Source: Lachnospiraceae bacterium (GTDB taxonomy: Bacteria > Bacillota > Clostridia > Lachnospirales > Lachnospiraceae). From it: 64,000 bases of DNA. The notes below the pieces were generated by a model. That model did not search any database. It had not been told where the DNA came from and worked only from the letters and a program-made list of their open reading frames with translations. The position numbers were made by a program, and so were the translations under genes. Positions 54,315 to 63,153 of this stretch are shown here, piece after piece. The DNA lies in contig JAILNV010000016.1 in assembly GCA_024691125.1 (NCBI GenBank), forward strand, positions 62,001-126,000, given 5' to 3'. Every line of letters begins with the position of its first letter. Position 1 is the first letter of the stretch.

Positions 54315-54497
54315 CTATTTACTATTATCCGACCGCCTCCCGCCTGCGCACATATTGCAATGTGCGCAGTTACCGCCGCAGGAGGAACGGCCCTGTCTTT
54401 TATCCTTTATAAGCGTACGCACGGCACACGATACGATTACTATCAGCAATAAGGAGATCAAAATATTTCCTGCGTTCGTCATGATAAAGGATACCAT
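54315..54497 (-). CDS. FeoB-associated Cys-rich membrane protein
   Basis: 60 residues: one membrane helix (about 10-27), a short basic stretch and a CGGNCAHCNMC cluster. This is the small protein that commonly follows feoB in Firmicutes and may play a part like FeoC; its biochemical role is unproven. It begins 2 bp after the feoB stop. Confidence 0.88.
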   Translation of the reverse strand: MVSFIMTNAGNILISLLLIVIVSCAVRTLIKDKRQGRSSCGGNCAHCNMCAGGRRSDNSK

Positions 54498-54499
54498 AT

Positions 54500-56914
54500 T
54501 TAAGCCTCCTTAAGGATATTCGTCGTAAGTTTGTCAGCTTCTTTGTACTTTTTAAAGAAAAGCATATAAATAATTGCTCCCAGTGCTGCGAATGCGATAA
54601 CCACACCCGGCACGCTCACGTTTCCGGTAAACATTCCGCCGAACTGATTTATCATAAATGCTATAACATATGCGAACCCGCACTGATAACCTATTGCGAA
54701 CCATGTCCATTTAGTATTGTTCATCTCACGCTTTATCGCTCCTATTGCGGCAAAGCATGGTGCGCAGAGCAGATTAAATACCAGGAACGAAAAACCTGTA
54801 ACGCCTGTAAATGCCAGTGACAGTGACTGCCATGCCGTCATTTCCCCGCCCCCGTAGAGGATTCCCATGGTTCCCACGATATTTTCCTTGGCAACAAGTC
54901 CTGTGATGGATGCTACGGCCGCCTGCCAGTTACCCCATCCGAGAGGTATGAATATCCAGGCTATGGCATTGCCGAGCTTCGCAAGAATCGAGAGCTCCAG
55001 CTCATCCTCTGACAGCATTCTGAAACCGTCAGCCGTAAATCCGAAGTAGCTTGTGAACCATACAACGATCGTTGACAAAAGAATTATCGTACCGGCCTTC
55101 TTAATGAATGACCAGCCGCGCTCCCACATGGATCTTAGTACATTGCCTATTGTCGGCATATGATATGCCGGAAGCTCCATTACGAAGGGAGCCGGATCGC
55201 CTGCAAACATTCTGGTCTTCTTAAGTATGATACCCGAAACAACGATGGCTGCCATTCCTATAAAATACGCCGAAGTCGATACCCATGCAGATCCGCCGAA
55301 TATCGCTCCTGCTATCATCGCTATGAAAGGAACCTTGGCACCGCATGGAATGAAGGTCGTGGTCATGATCGTCATCCGTCGGTCACGTTCATTTTCGATC
55401 GTCCGGCTTGCCATTACTCCGGGAACACCGCATCCCACACCGATAAGCATGGGGATGAATGATTTGCCCGAAAGTCCGAACCTTCTGAACACACGGTCAA
55501 GGACGAATGCGATCCTCGCCATATATCCGCATGCCTCAAGAAAAGCAAGCATCAGGAAGAGTACGAGCATCTGGGGAACGAAGCCGAGCACTGCACCGAC
55601 TCCCGCTACTATACCGTCAAGTATAAGGCCCTTAAGCCAGTCAGCAGCCCCTGCCGCATCGAGCCAGGATTCAACCAGTGCGGGAACTCCCGGGATCCAC
55701 GTTCCGTAATCTGCGGGATCCGGCTCATCACCGATCTCCTCAAGCGTCTTAACCGCTTCTTCGTAGCCTTCCACACTTGCAGTTTCTTCTACGGTTTCCA
55801 GCGTTTCTTCGTCTTCCACGGCATATGTGAATTCACCTGCCGGCTCACTTCCGGTTTCCACAACATATGCATCATATCCGTCCACGATGGCCGATGCCTC
55901 GGCATACCTCTCTGCTATCTCTCCGTATCCGCCGTCATTTCCGAACAGATGGAAGCCATCTCCGAATACGCAGTCGTTGGTAAAATCGGTAGCCGGGGCT
56001 CCTACGCCGACCATGGCTATCCAGTATACCGCAAACATAACAGCAGCAAATATAATAAGACCCAGAAATCTGTTGGTCACAATCCTGTCGATCTTATCGG
56101 AAGTGGTAAGGGCTCCTGCGTTTTTCTTATTATAGCATGACTTAATGACCTCTGCGATATAAATATAGCGCTCATTTGTGATAATACTCTCGGCATCATC
56201 ATCAAGCTCCTTCTCGGCAGCCTTAATATCATTCTCTATATGGGAAAGGGTGTCCGAAGGGATCTTCATCTGCTCAAGAACCTTATCATCCCTTTCGAAT
56301 ATCTTTATCGCATACCACCTCTGGCGTTCCTCTGGCATATCGTGCAGTACCGCTTCCTCAATATGCGCGATGGCGTGTTCAACCGGTCCCGAAAACCTGT
56401 GATTCGGAACGGTTTTGGCACCCCCGGCTGCCTTGATGGCTTCCTCGGCGGCCTCGGTAATACCCGTACCCTTAAGCGCCGATATGGTTACCACCCTGCA
56501 TCCGAGCTGCCTTGACAGCTCATCGATCTTTATCTTATCACCGTTCTTATTGACGATATCAATCATATTTACCGCCGCAACCACCGGAATTCCGAGCTCC
56601 GTAAGCTGAGTGGTAAGATACAGATTTCGTTCAAGATTGGTTCCGTCTATGATATTAAGAATCACATCCGGGCGTTCGTTAATAAGGTAATTTCTTGCCA
56701 CCACCTCTTCAAGCGTATATGGCGACAGAGAGTAGATGCCGGGAAGGTCTGTTATGATCACATCATCATGCTTCTTAAGCTTTCCCTCCTTCTTCTCGAC
56801 CGTTACTCCGGGCCAGTTCCCGACGAACTGGTTCGAGCCTGTCAGGGCATTGAACAGCGTTGTCTTACCGCAGTTCGGATTTCCCGCAAGTGCTATTCGC
56901 GTACTCATTTTCAT
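54500..56914 (-). CDS. feoB: Ferrous iron transporter FeoB
   Basis: 804 residues: N-terminal G domain (GNPNCGKTTLFNALTG, TDLPGIYSLSPYTLEE, NMIDIVNKNG), GDI helical region, a first membrane helix, a hydrophilic acidic insert (about 330-400) and the Gate-containing membrane core (IGVGCGVPGVMASRT, FIPCGAKVPFIAMIAG) with its second Gate half. It imports Fe(II). It lies 28 bp after a feoA gene, under the operator-rich promoter at 57472-57500. Confidence 0.96.
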   Translation of the reverse strand: MKMSTRIALAGNPNCGKTTLFNALTGSNQFVGNWPGVTVEKKEGKLKKHDDVIITDLPGIYSLSPYTLEEVVARNYLINERPDVILNIIDGTNLERNLYLTTQLTELGIPVVAAVNMIDIVNKNGDKIKIDELSRQLGCRVVTISALKGTGITEAAEEAIKAAGGAKTVPNHRFSGPVEHAIAHIEEAVLHDMPEERQRWYAIKIFERDDKVLEQMKIPSDTLSHIENDIKAAEKELDDDAESIITNERYIYIAEVIKSCYNKKNAGALTTSDKIDRIVTNRFLGLIIFAAVMFAVYWIAMVGVGAPATDFTNDCVFGDGFHLFGNDGGYGEIAERYAEASAIVDGYDAYVVETGSEPAGEFTYAVEDEETLETVEETASVEGYEEAVKTLEEIGDEPDPADYGTWIPGVPALVESWLDAAGAADWLKGLILDGIVAGVGAVLGFVPQMLVLFLMLAFLEACGYMARIAFVLDRVFRRFGLSGKSFIPMLIGVGCGVPGVMASRTIENERDRRMTIMTTTFIPCGAKVPFIAMIAGAIFGGSAWVSTSAYFIGMAAIVVSGIILKKTRMFAGDPAPFVMELPAYHMPTIGNVLRSMWERGWSFIKKAGTIILLSTIVVWFTSYFGFTADGFRMLSEDELELSILAKLGNAIAWIFIPLGWGNWQAAVASITGLVAKENIVGTMGILYGGGEMTAWQSLSLAFTGVTGFSFLVFNLLCAPCFAAIGAIKREMNNTKWTWFAIGYQCGFAYVIAFMINQFGGMFTGNVSVPGVVIAFAALGAIIYMLFFKKYKEADKLTTNILKEA

Positions 56915-56942
56915 TCCTCCATTCAGTATTCAATACTTTATT

Positions 56943-57164
56943 TCACTCTACCTCTATCATCTCGGCATCTGCCTTACGCAATGAAAGCTCGTAATTCCTT
57001 ACGGTTACCTCTATGGGATCACCGAGCGGCGCCACCTTACGCACATACACGGGAGTATTCTTCGTGATTCCCATGTCCATTATCCTTCTCTTAACAGCAC
57101 CTTCCCCGTGCAGCTTTACGACCGTTGCCGTATCCCCGATCTTAACATCTCTGAGTGTTTTCAT
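56943..57164 (-). CDS. feoA: FeoA family protein (second in operon)
   Basis: 73 residues, an SH3-like FeoA domain: MKTLRDVKIGDTATVVKLHG, RRIMDMGITKNTPVYV, and VTVRNYELSLRKADAEMIEV. The ORF-track start at 57215 is replaced by the ATG at 57164 with GGAGGG upstream and the typical N-terminus. FeoA supports FeoB activity. Confidence 0.92.
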   Translation of the reverse strand: MKTLRDVKIGDTATVVKLHGEGAVKRRIMDMGITKNTPVYVRKVAPLGDPIEVTVRNYELSLRKADAEMIEVE

Positions 57165-57183
57165 TATTTCCCTCCTATACCGC

Positions 57184-57396
57184 CTAAACCATGATCTTCC
57201 TTGCCAGTTCTTCACTTACGGCCACCCTGCTTTCCTTGACCTTTACTATCAGATTGGATCCAAGCGCGCTGACGATACTCACCTCTCCTCCTACGTTGAA
57301 TCCCAGGTTCTCAAGATGCTTCTTCACCTCGGGGCTTCCTCCTATCTTCTTTATGATCTGTGGCTTTTCCGGTTCCGCGTAATTAAGTGGCATCAT
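57184..57396 (-). CDS. feoA: FeoA family protein (first in operon)
   Basis: 70 residues (start 57396 or 57393, both ATG, after AAGGAGGGA). FeoA-like core: KKIGGSPEVKKHLENLGFNV then GGEVSIVSALGSNLIVKVKE and SRVAVSEELARKIMV. The ORF-track start at 57657 would read through the operator and promoter and into the diguanylate cyclase gene and is rejected. Two feoA genes before feoB are common in clostridia. Confidence 0.9.
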   Translation of the reverse strand: MMPLNYAEPEKPQIIKKIGGSPEVKKHLENLGFNVGGEVSIVSALGSNLIVKVKESRVAVSEELARKIMV

Positions 57397-57417
57397 CAGT
57401 TCCCTCCTTAATGAGCA

Positions 57418-57433
57418 ATTAGCAAAAGCTAAC
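57418..57433. promoter_or_regulatory. feo operator site 1 (leader)
   Basis: ATTAG-CAAAAG-CTAAC: five of five arm bases on one side and four on the other of GTTAG-N6-CTAAC. Lies in the transcribed leader, just before the ribosome binding site. Confidence 0.65.
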
Positions 57434-57450
57434 TCTTGTTCAAAAAATAA

Positions 57451-57466
57451 GTTAGCATCATCTAAC
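57451..57466. promoter_or_regulatory. feo operator site 2 (near +1)
   Basis: GTTAG-CATCAT-CTAAC, perfect arms, immediately downstream of the -10 box and covering the expected transcription start. Confidence 0.72.
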
Positions 57467-57471
57467 CATGA

Positions 57472-57500
57472 ATTATAGTTAGATATCGCTAACCTGTCAA
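57472..57500 (-). promoter_or_regulatory. Consensus promoter of the feo operon
   Basis: TTGACA (57495-57500), 17-bp spacer and TATAAT (57472-57477) on the minus strand: a perfect sigma-A consensus. Such a strong promoter implies tight repression, and the spacer is filled by operator site 3. Confidence 0.9.
57478..57493. promoter_or_regulatory. feo operator site 3 (in the spacer)
   Basis: GTTAG-ATATCG-CTAAC, perfect arms, occupying 16 of the 17 spacer bases between -35 and -10. The arms resemble the TTAG/CTAA half sites of DtxR/IdeR-family iron repressors. No such regulator gene is in the window. Confidence 0.75.
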
Positions 57501-57535
57501 GAAAAAAATTTTCTGTTATACCTATACCCGAGTCA

Positions 57536-58888
57536 CTACACAGTATAAAACGTATATCCGCTCTTACCTTTCCGCTTGGTTTCATACAGAGCTTTATCCG
57601 CCTGTTTGAACATAGATGCCGGGTCCTTGGCCTGACTGCCATGCGCGATACCGACACTTATTGATGTATCTGCAAGATCATCATCTTTATTGGCAAGCTC
57701 AATATTTATCTGCTTTATCTTGCTTTCTATAAGCTTACTCTGGGCTTCACCCGCATGAACCATAAATACAACGAATTCATCGCCGCCTATCCTGCAGATA
57801 TAATCATCCGAACGGAAATATCCTGTCAGCGTATCAGCCACTTTTTCAAGAACACGGTCTCCCTCTTCATGTCCGTAAGTATCATTTATAGACTTGAAAT
57901 CATCAACATCGATAAGAAGCATAAATGTAAAATTAAGATCTATACTCGACAACAGGAGATCATAACCCGCCCTGTTGTATACTCCGGTAAGTTCATCATG
58001 GGATGCCTTGTAATTAAGCTTGGCGACACTCTTCTTATATACCGAATACATCTTATTGTATGTACGGGCAAGATAGCGGAACTCATTGGCACCCATCTCC
58101 GGAAGGGGATTGTCCTCCTTAATCTTGTCAACAGCCTTGAGTATGGGTTTTATACCAAGTCTTGATGTAAGCCATACCATAAACAGGATAGAGAAACCCT
58201 GAAGTAAGATTATAAATCTTCCTACCCTGATCTCTGCTCTCATATTGCTGACCGATCCGCGCTCCTCATTACGGGTCAGGGTTTCCAGCTCATGAAGGCT
58301 CTCCTTCATGTTCGACCGGATCACATCCTTCTGACGGTAATACTCCTCACCCAATACCATTTCCGCTGCCAGCTTCATCTTCTCATCAGGATCAAGAGCC
58401 GCATCCTCCCTGGATATCTCGTGATTCTTAAGGATTTCGGGATAATCCGTATATCCCTTAGCCTCTATCACCAGCTTCATCGCATAATATTCCCTGTCCA
58501 TTAACGACTTGGATGCTTCCATCGCTTCCTTTAAATGCGCCAGGGCAGTTGCGCTTTCGGGGTTCTTCGACATCCGGGCTATGGCATTTTCCCTTCTGTT
58601 TGTTATGAACGCCTCGGTGAAGTAATCGTTAAGGTACTCCATATTGCCGTCAAGCGTGAAACACTGAACCTTCTCGGTCAGGTAATCGGATGCATCCATC
58701 AGCTCATATGCCGCCTTGTCAAGTGAAATATATTCATCTGTAGCCTCGGACATATCCGCAAATGTTGAGGTAAGCCTGAAGGTTGAATAGATCATCAGTC
58801 CGGTTATGATCATCGCGACCACAACCATCCAAATATATACTGTTCTTAATGAAATCCCGTCTTTTTTAATTCTTTCTATAATTTTCAT
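57536..58888 (-). CDS. Membrane-bound diguanylate cyclase
   Basis: 450 residues: membrane helix (about 17-38), an extracytoplasmic helical sensor region (about 40-225), a second membrane helix (about 228-250), a HAMP-like linker and a GGDEF domain. The active site is intact (ICRIGGDEFVVFM) and an RxxD inhibitory site (RSDD) sits exactly five residues upstream, so feedback inhibition by c-di-GMP is expected. FMLLIDVDDFKSINDTYGHE holds the metal Asp. The sensed signal is unknown. An extended -10 (TGGTATAAT, 58916-58921) precedes it. Confidence 0.92.
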   Translation of the reverse strand: MKIIERIKKDGISLRTVYIWMVVVAMIITGLMIYSTFRLTSTFADMSEATDEYISLDKAAYELMDASDYLTEKVQCFTLDGNMEYLNDYFTEAFITNRRENAIARMSKNPESATALAHLKEAMEASKSLMDREYYAMKLVIEAKGYTDYPEILKNHEISREDAALDPDEKMKLAAEMVLGEEYYRQKDVIRSNMKESLHELETLTRNEERGSVSNMRAEIRVGRFIILLQGFSILFMVWLTSRLGIKPILKAVDKIKEDNPLPEMGANEFRYLARTYNKMYSVYKKSVAKLNYKASHDELTGVYNRAGYDLLLSSIDLNFTFMLLIDVDDFKSINDTYGHEEGDRVLEKVADTLTGYFRSDDYICRIGGDEFVVFMVHAGEAQSKLIESKIKQINIELANKDDDLADTSISVGIAHGSQAKDPASMFKQADKALYETKRKGKSGYTFYTV

Positions 58889-58915
58889 ACCATATGCCTC
58901 ACAAACACGTATGCT

Positions 58916-58921
58916 ATTATA
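58916..58921 (-). promoter_or_regulatory. Extended -10 box for the diguanylate cyclase gene
   Basis: TGG-TATAAT on the minus strand, 27 bp before the ATG, with no clear -35. The rest of the gap 58922-59120 shows a GCAGACG/CGTCTGT stem near 59078-59100 after the GNAT gene but no U-tract. Confidence 0.45.
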
Positions 58922-59120
58922 CCACTTATTCCTTCATACGTCTTGTATAAATTTCCGACCTGTATATATGGCTGTATATATGATCTTCCTGATATTTCCC
59001 AAGGTTATTCCCACAGTTGCATATATTTATCCTGCAAGTACTATTGTTTCTCCGCAGTTCGGACGGATTACAGACGACTGCATTACGTCTGCTTCAAACG
59101 GCACTTAAAGATCATCCATT

Positions 59121-60266
59121 TCACAGGAGCGCACATTCAACCTCCATATTGCTCCATACGTGTTCCACACGCTCCTCACCGCTGATACCCGTCATAATGA
59201 CTTCATTTATCTGTGTTTTAAATGATACCGACTTAAGTCCGTCCAGTATCCGGCGTTTGGGATTTATATCATCTGTCCCGATAACAAGCATTGAATAATC
59301 CCTGTTGGCTTCCGAACAGATAAAGGCAAGCAGCATTCTGTACAACTCCTCATCATCACCATCCGCAAGCAAAAAAGAAATATACGCTATCGGTGCCTGT
59401 TCATCATCTTCCGGAATACGGATATAGCCAAGATAAGGCAAAACAGGATTCAGAAACCGCAGCAGTGCATATATTCCGTGGCACTCCTTTACTATATACT
59501 GCTTAACGTTACCCCTGTTCCACAATGCGCCTGCTGCCACTATCCTTCCGTTACGCTTAAGCAGGAAGAAATCCTCTGCCTTAAGCTCACCTGCATCGGA
59601 CAGCCTGTCAAGCACCGGAAACATATCCCTGTGCCTTCCGTTACGCGTAAGGAAATCTATGATATCCCTCTCATCCTCAGCTCTGCCCCTCACTCTTTCC
59701 ACTGTACTCAGTGAATCCGAATGCCTCACACGTACCCCCGGACTTATGATATAAGTCTTATATCCGCATATTGGTATCGAATAAGGCATATATCTTCTCT
59801 TCTTATGCAGCATCATCTGCACGCTGTCATTATCATCAAGCAGGGAACAGTAATAGTATTCGCAGTCAACCGCCGTGCACATTTCCTTAAACATCTCATG
59901 CCAGTTGATATTTAAGTCACAGTCCTTACGGCGTTTCATATTCGTGACATAGCATACTCTTGTCTCCCTGCCGCCTATATACATCCTTCTCGGGATCGCA
60001 GCGATGGTTGCGGTTATCCTTCCTTCTGCCCTGATCACGCCCACTCTGGCTTCCTTACTCTCCTTAAGGAACGATTCACAGGGATTATCCCTTCTCGTAT
60101 ACAGAAGCTTAAGCCCTCCCGGTGTGATATCCGACTCCATGATCTTAAGGATATCTTTGCCGTCGTCCATGTCCGCATATGTGAACCCGCTTCGTAATTT
60201 CTCTTTTGCATCATCTCCGGGCTTAATACTTTCTGCTTTACTTATCTTCATATCCGACATTTTCAT
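59121..60266 (-). CDS. GNAT-like acyltransferase
   Basis: 381 residues. The middle of the N-terminal half (VGVIRAEGRITATIAAIPRR and VCYVTNMKRRKDC) looks like the strand pair and acyl-CoA-binding region of a GNAT fold; the C-terminal half has a second, less clear GNAT-like portion. It may be a tandem-GNAT N-acyltransferase, cytoplasmic. The start has no strong ribosome binding site; ATGs at 60266, 60260 and 60251 are all possible. It follows the radical SAM genes by 131 bp that hold a dispersed repeat, so co-transcription is uncertain. Confidence 0.6.
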   Translation of the reverse strand: MKMSDMKISKAESIKPGDDAKEKLRSGFTYADMDDGKDILKIMESDITPGGLKLLYTRRDNPCESFLKESKEARVGVIRAEGRITATIAAIPRRMYIGGRETRVCYVTNMKRRKDCDLNINWHEMFKEMCTAVDCEYYYCSLLDDNDSVQMMLHKKRRYMPYSIPICGYKTYIISPGVRVRHSDSLSTVERVRGRAEDERDIIDFLTRNGRHRDMFPVLDRLSDAGELKAEDFFLLKRNGRIVAAGALWNRGNVKQYIVKECHGIYALLRFLNPVLPYLGYIRIPEDDEQAPIAYISFLLADGDDEELYRMLLAFICSEANRDYSMLVIGTDDINPKRRILDGLKSVSFKTQINEVIMTGISGEERVEHVWSNMEVECALL

Positions 60267-60301
60267 AATGCGCTTTACACTTCCGGCTTACTATTCAACA
60301 T

Positions 60302-60330
60302 ATGTAACTATTCAGAACAGCACATATATT
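60302..60330 (-). repeat. 29-bp dispersed repeat, copy upstream of the GNAT gene
   Basis: Reverse complement identical over 29 bases to 51597-51625. On the plus strand TAACTATTCAGAAC here is preceded 18 bp earlier by a second partial copy, TTACTATTCA (60288-60297), and also occurs after topA at 41523-41536. Confidence 0.85.
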
Positions 60331-60397
60331 TTAAAAAACATTTACCAACATATTAAATGATTCAGGGGTCAAAAATATACTTTTTTATGGTGTACGA

Positions 60398-61726
60398 TCA
60401 GTCCATATTCTCCCCTACGGGGATTCCGATACGTTTATCCACCTCGAAATGGAACAGTATATTAATAAACCAGTATGCGAAGTTAATAAGCGGATTCTTC
60501 GTCCTCTTAAAGCAGACCAGCCCTCTCTTAAAGATAGAACCGAATCGGAAGAATTCCTTCTTGTACTTTCTGCACAGTCCGCTTAGCTCCTCAGCAGTGA
60601 CCTGTTTCGGTACGAACGATATCGTTCCGAAGGTATATCCCTCCTGCAGCCACCACTTGTCACAGATGAGCCTGTTCTCCTCCTTAAACCTGTTATACGT
60701 CTCCGTATTGGGGAAGGTCAGCAGATGGTTGAAGGCTATAACGAAGAATTCATGCTTCCTTGAGAACTTAAGCGTATTTATAAAGCTCTGCTCCGTATCG
60801 TCATCAAAGCCGAACACAAAGGACGCATAGATGCTAATTCCCACCGCATGTATCTTCTCTATAAGCTCATCCCTCTCTCCAAGGCGCTGTGTCCATTCCT
60901 TGTTCATCTGTTTTAAATTACCCTGATCTATGGACTCAAAGCCAATGAGCACCATTGAACATCCGCTCTCACGCATGAGCTTAAGGGTCTCATCATCTCT
61001 TGCGATATCGAGTGTGATCTGCGTCGTCCACGTAACCTTTAGCTTCTTTATCTCCTTAAACAGCTCCCTTGCGAAGCTCTTATCCGAAAAGATACTGTCA
61101 TCCACAAGGAAGAAGAGCTTATGTCTGCAGGACTTCATCTCCGAGATTATATCCTCTGTCTCTCTGTGGATGTATTTGGATCCGTAATACTTTGCTATGG
61201 AGCAGAATTCGCAGTTATGATAGCATCCGCGTCCCGTCTCCACCAGTGATACCGGCAGGTATTTCCTCTGCTTGTCGGCATATATGGAACGGTCTGCAAG
61301 CTTATAATCGATACATGGCTTACCTATATACCTTCTCTTAAGGGTTCCCACCCTGGCATCATCTATAAGCTCTCTCATCTGATCGCCGCAGTTGTTTATC
61401 ATGATCGCATCGCAGTACTCCTCGGCTTCATCCGGCATAAGCGTAACGTGATAGCCGCCCATGACGACCTTCCTTCCGCGCTTCCTGAACTCTTCCGCTA
61501 TATGATAGGCTCTCTTGGCGGTATAGGTCTCGACGGTTATCATCACGATATCCGTCTCGGTATCATAGTTGATACCTTCTATCCTGTCGTCATAGAACTC
61601 CCTCTCCACCTCTTTAGGAAGAAGTGTATTCATAACCGCAATTGTGAGCGGTTCCATCAGCCAGGATTTAAGATATTTATCGCCCTTCTTCCTGCCGATC
61701 GCAGGAAGTATAAACGTAACCTTCAT
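60398..61726 (-). CDS. B12-binding-type radical SAM protein (copy 1)
   Basis: About 442 residues. N-terminal Rossmann-like region of the B12-binding type (VTFILPAIGRKKGDKYLKSW, VMGGYHVTLMPDEAEE), but no DxHxxG cobalamin His motif. Radical SAM core with GRGCYHNCEFCSI (Cys spaced 3 and 2, about C168, C172, C175), FLVDDSIF and VLIGFESIDQGNL. C-terminal region with a WWLQEGYTFG motif shared with the two upstream genes. The ATG at 61726 with AAGGAG at 7 bp is preferred to GTG 61732. Substrate unknown. Confidence 0.88.
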   Translation of the reverse strand: MKVTFILPAIGRKKGDKYLKSWLMEPLTIAVMNTLLPKEVEREFYDDRIEGINYDTETDIVMITVETYTAKRAYHIAEEFRKRGRKVVMGGYHVTLMPDEAEEYCDAIMINNCGDQMRELIDDARVGTLKRRYIGKPCIDYKLADRSIYADKQRKYLPVSLVETGRGCYHNCEFCSIAKYYGSKYIHRETEDIISEMKSCRHKLFFLVDDSIFSDKSFARELFKEIKKLKVTWTTQITLDIARDDETLKLMRESGCSMVLIGFESIDQGNLKQMNKEWTQRLGERDELIEKIHAVGISIYASFVFGFDDDTEQSFINTLKFSRKHEFFVIAFNHLLTFPNTETYNRFKEENRLICDKWWLQEGYTFGTISFVPKQVTAEELSGLCRKYKKEFFRFGSIFKRGLVCFKRTKNPLINFAYWFINILFHFEVDKRIGIPVGENMD

Positions 61727-61770
61727 CTTCACGCTCCTTATATTTCTAACCTCATATTTTACGATCGCAG

Positions 61771-63153
61771 CTATTCCGTAGCAGAATTATATAATGCCTT
61801 CTCATCTGTCCCGTCCTTCTCCTTACACCCGAACGTCATTCCCTGCTTCTCAAACACTTCCTTCTTAAACACAGGATTATATACTATATATGTGAAGAAT
61901 CTTACCGGATTACGAAGATTGGTCCTTGGCTCCAACATCCTGTAGATTATGGAACCCACACTGTTAAATCTTCTCCTGCACTCAAAGCCTGCCTCGGTAA
62001 GCTCATCAGGCGTCATGTTTTTGGGTATGAATGCAGTATAGTTGAACCTGTACTGTTCATGCAGCCACCATTTCCCGTCATACAGGAGACGTCCTTCCGC
62101 TTTTAACTGCTCATACAGCTCTGTTCCGGGATACGGCATCAGGATATTGTAAGCAGCGAATGTGAACTTATTCTTTCTTGCGAACCTGTAGGTCGCTTCT
62201 ATCGATTCAAGCGTATCCGTATCATGCCCTATCGTAAATGCCGCCCATGTCTGAAGCCCGTAATGCCTGAGCTTCTCTACAGCTTCGGCATAATGATCGT
62301 CCGCGAATTTCTTATTAACGCCCTTATGCATATAGTCAAGGCTCTCCGGCTTAATGGATTCAAAGCCTATCACCAGCCCGAGACACCCGCTCTTAACCAT
62401 AAGCCGCATAAGCTCATCATCATCCAGCATATCAAGGCTCCCCTGGCTTACCCAGTATATCTTAAGCGGTATCAGTGCCCGAAACAGCTCCTTGGCCCTC
62501 TCCTTATCCCCTACTATATTATCGTCCACAAAGAATAAGAGCTTCCTTTTCTGTGAACGTATCTCCGTAACCACCTCATCTATATCTCTGGTAAAATGCC
62601 TTCTTTCAAAGTACACGCTGCTCGCGCAGTATTTACAGCTGTATCTGCAGCCTCTTGAGAACTGAAGAAGTGATATCGGCATATACTTCTTTCCCTTATA
62701 TATGTCGCGCCTTGTTATCACTCCCTTCTGCGGGACACATACAGGCGCGCATTCATATACCTCCTTAAGGGTTCCCGCACGCAGATCCTCGGTCATCTCG
62801 ACCCATTTATCCTCTGCGTCTCCTATCATTATGGAATCCGCATGCTCCTTAACCTCTTCGGGAAGCAGCTTAACATGCATGCCGCCCATCAGTACCTTAA
62901 CCCCATTCCTCCTGTATCCATCGGCGATCTCATATGAGCGCCTGGCTGTGAAGGTCTCCACCGTGATCGCTACAAGATCCGCCGGCTCATTGTACGGTAT
63001 AGGCTCCAGCCTGTCATCATACATGACGACATCTATATCATCGGGTGTAAGCGCCGCCAGAATCCCCAGCTGCAGCGGTTCCATACTGGCATTGTCCACA
63101 TACAGGCTGTGCTCACGTCTCCCTATATTTGGTTTTATGAGAATTATCTTCAT
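61771..63153 (-). CDS. B12-binding-type radical SAM protein (copy 2)
   Basis: 460 residues, same layout as its neighbours: KPNIGRREHSLYVD, VMYDDRLEPIP, MGGMHVKLLPEEV, then the cluster motif SRGCRYSCKYCASS (C169, C173, C176), FFVDDNIVG, LVIGFESIKPESL and WWLHEQYRFN. The ATG overlaps the stop of the upstream copy (ATGA), so the two are translationally coupled. Likely acts on an aliphatic or otherwise unactivated carbon, which is family inference only. Confidence 0.9.
   Translation of the reverse strand: MKIILIKPNIGRREHSLYVDNASMEPLQLGILAALTPDDIDVVMYDDRLEPIPYNEPADLVAITVETFTARRSYEIADGYRRNGVKVLMGGMHVKLLPEEVKEHADSIMIGDAEDKWVEMTEDLRAGTLKEVYECAPVCVPQKGVITRRDIYKGKKYMPISLLQFSRGCRYSCKYCASSVYFERRHFTRDIDEVVTEIRSQKRKLLFFVDDNIVGDKERAKELFRALIPLKIYWVSQGSLDMLDDDELMRLMVKSGCLGLVIGFESIKPESLDYMHKGVNKKFADDHYAEAVEKLRHYGLQTWAAFTIGHDTDTLESIEATYRFARKNKFTFAAYNILMPYPGTELYEQLKAEGRLLYDGKWWLHEQYRFNYTAFIPKNMTPDELTEAGFECRRRFNSVGSIIYRMLEPRTNLRNPVRFFTYIVYNPVFKKEVFEKQGMTFGCKEKDGTDEKALYNSATE

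Noticed and set aside
57397-57657. Upstream extension of the first feoA ORF to an ATG at 57657
   Set aside because: It would translate through the promoter, the operators and part of the diguanylate cyclase gene. The ATG at 57396 has an ideal ribosome binding site and family N-terminus.
60398-63153. Assignment of the radical SAM genes to hopanoid (HpnJ/HpnH) synthesis
   Set aside because: No other hopanoid gene is present and the fold-level similarity is shared by many B12-type radical SAM families; no specific function is supported.
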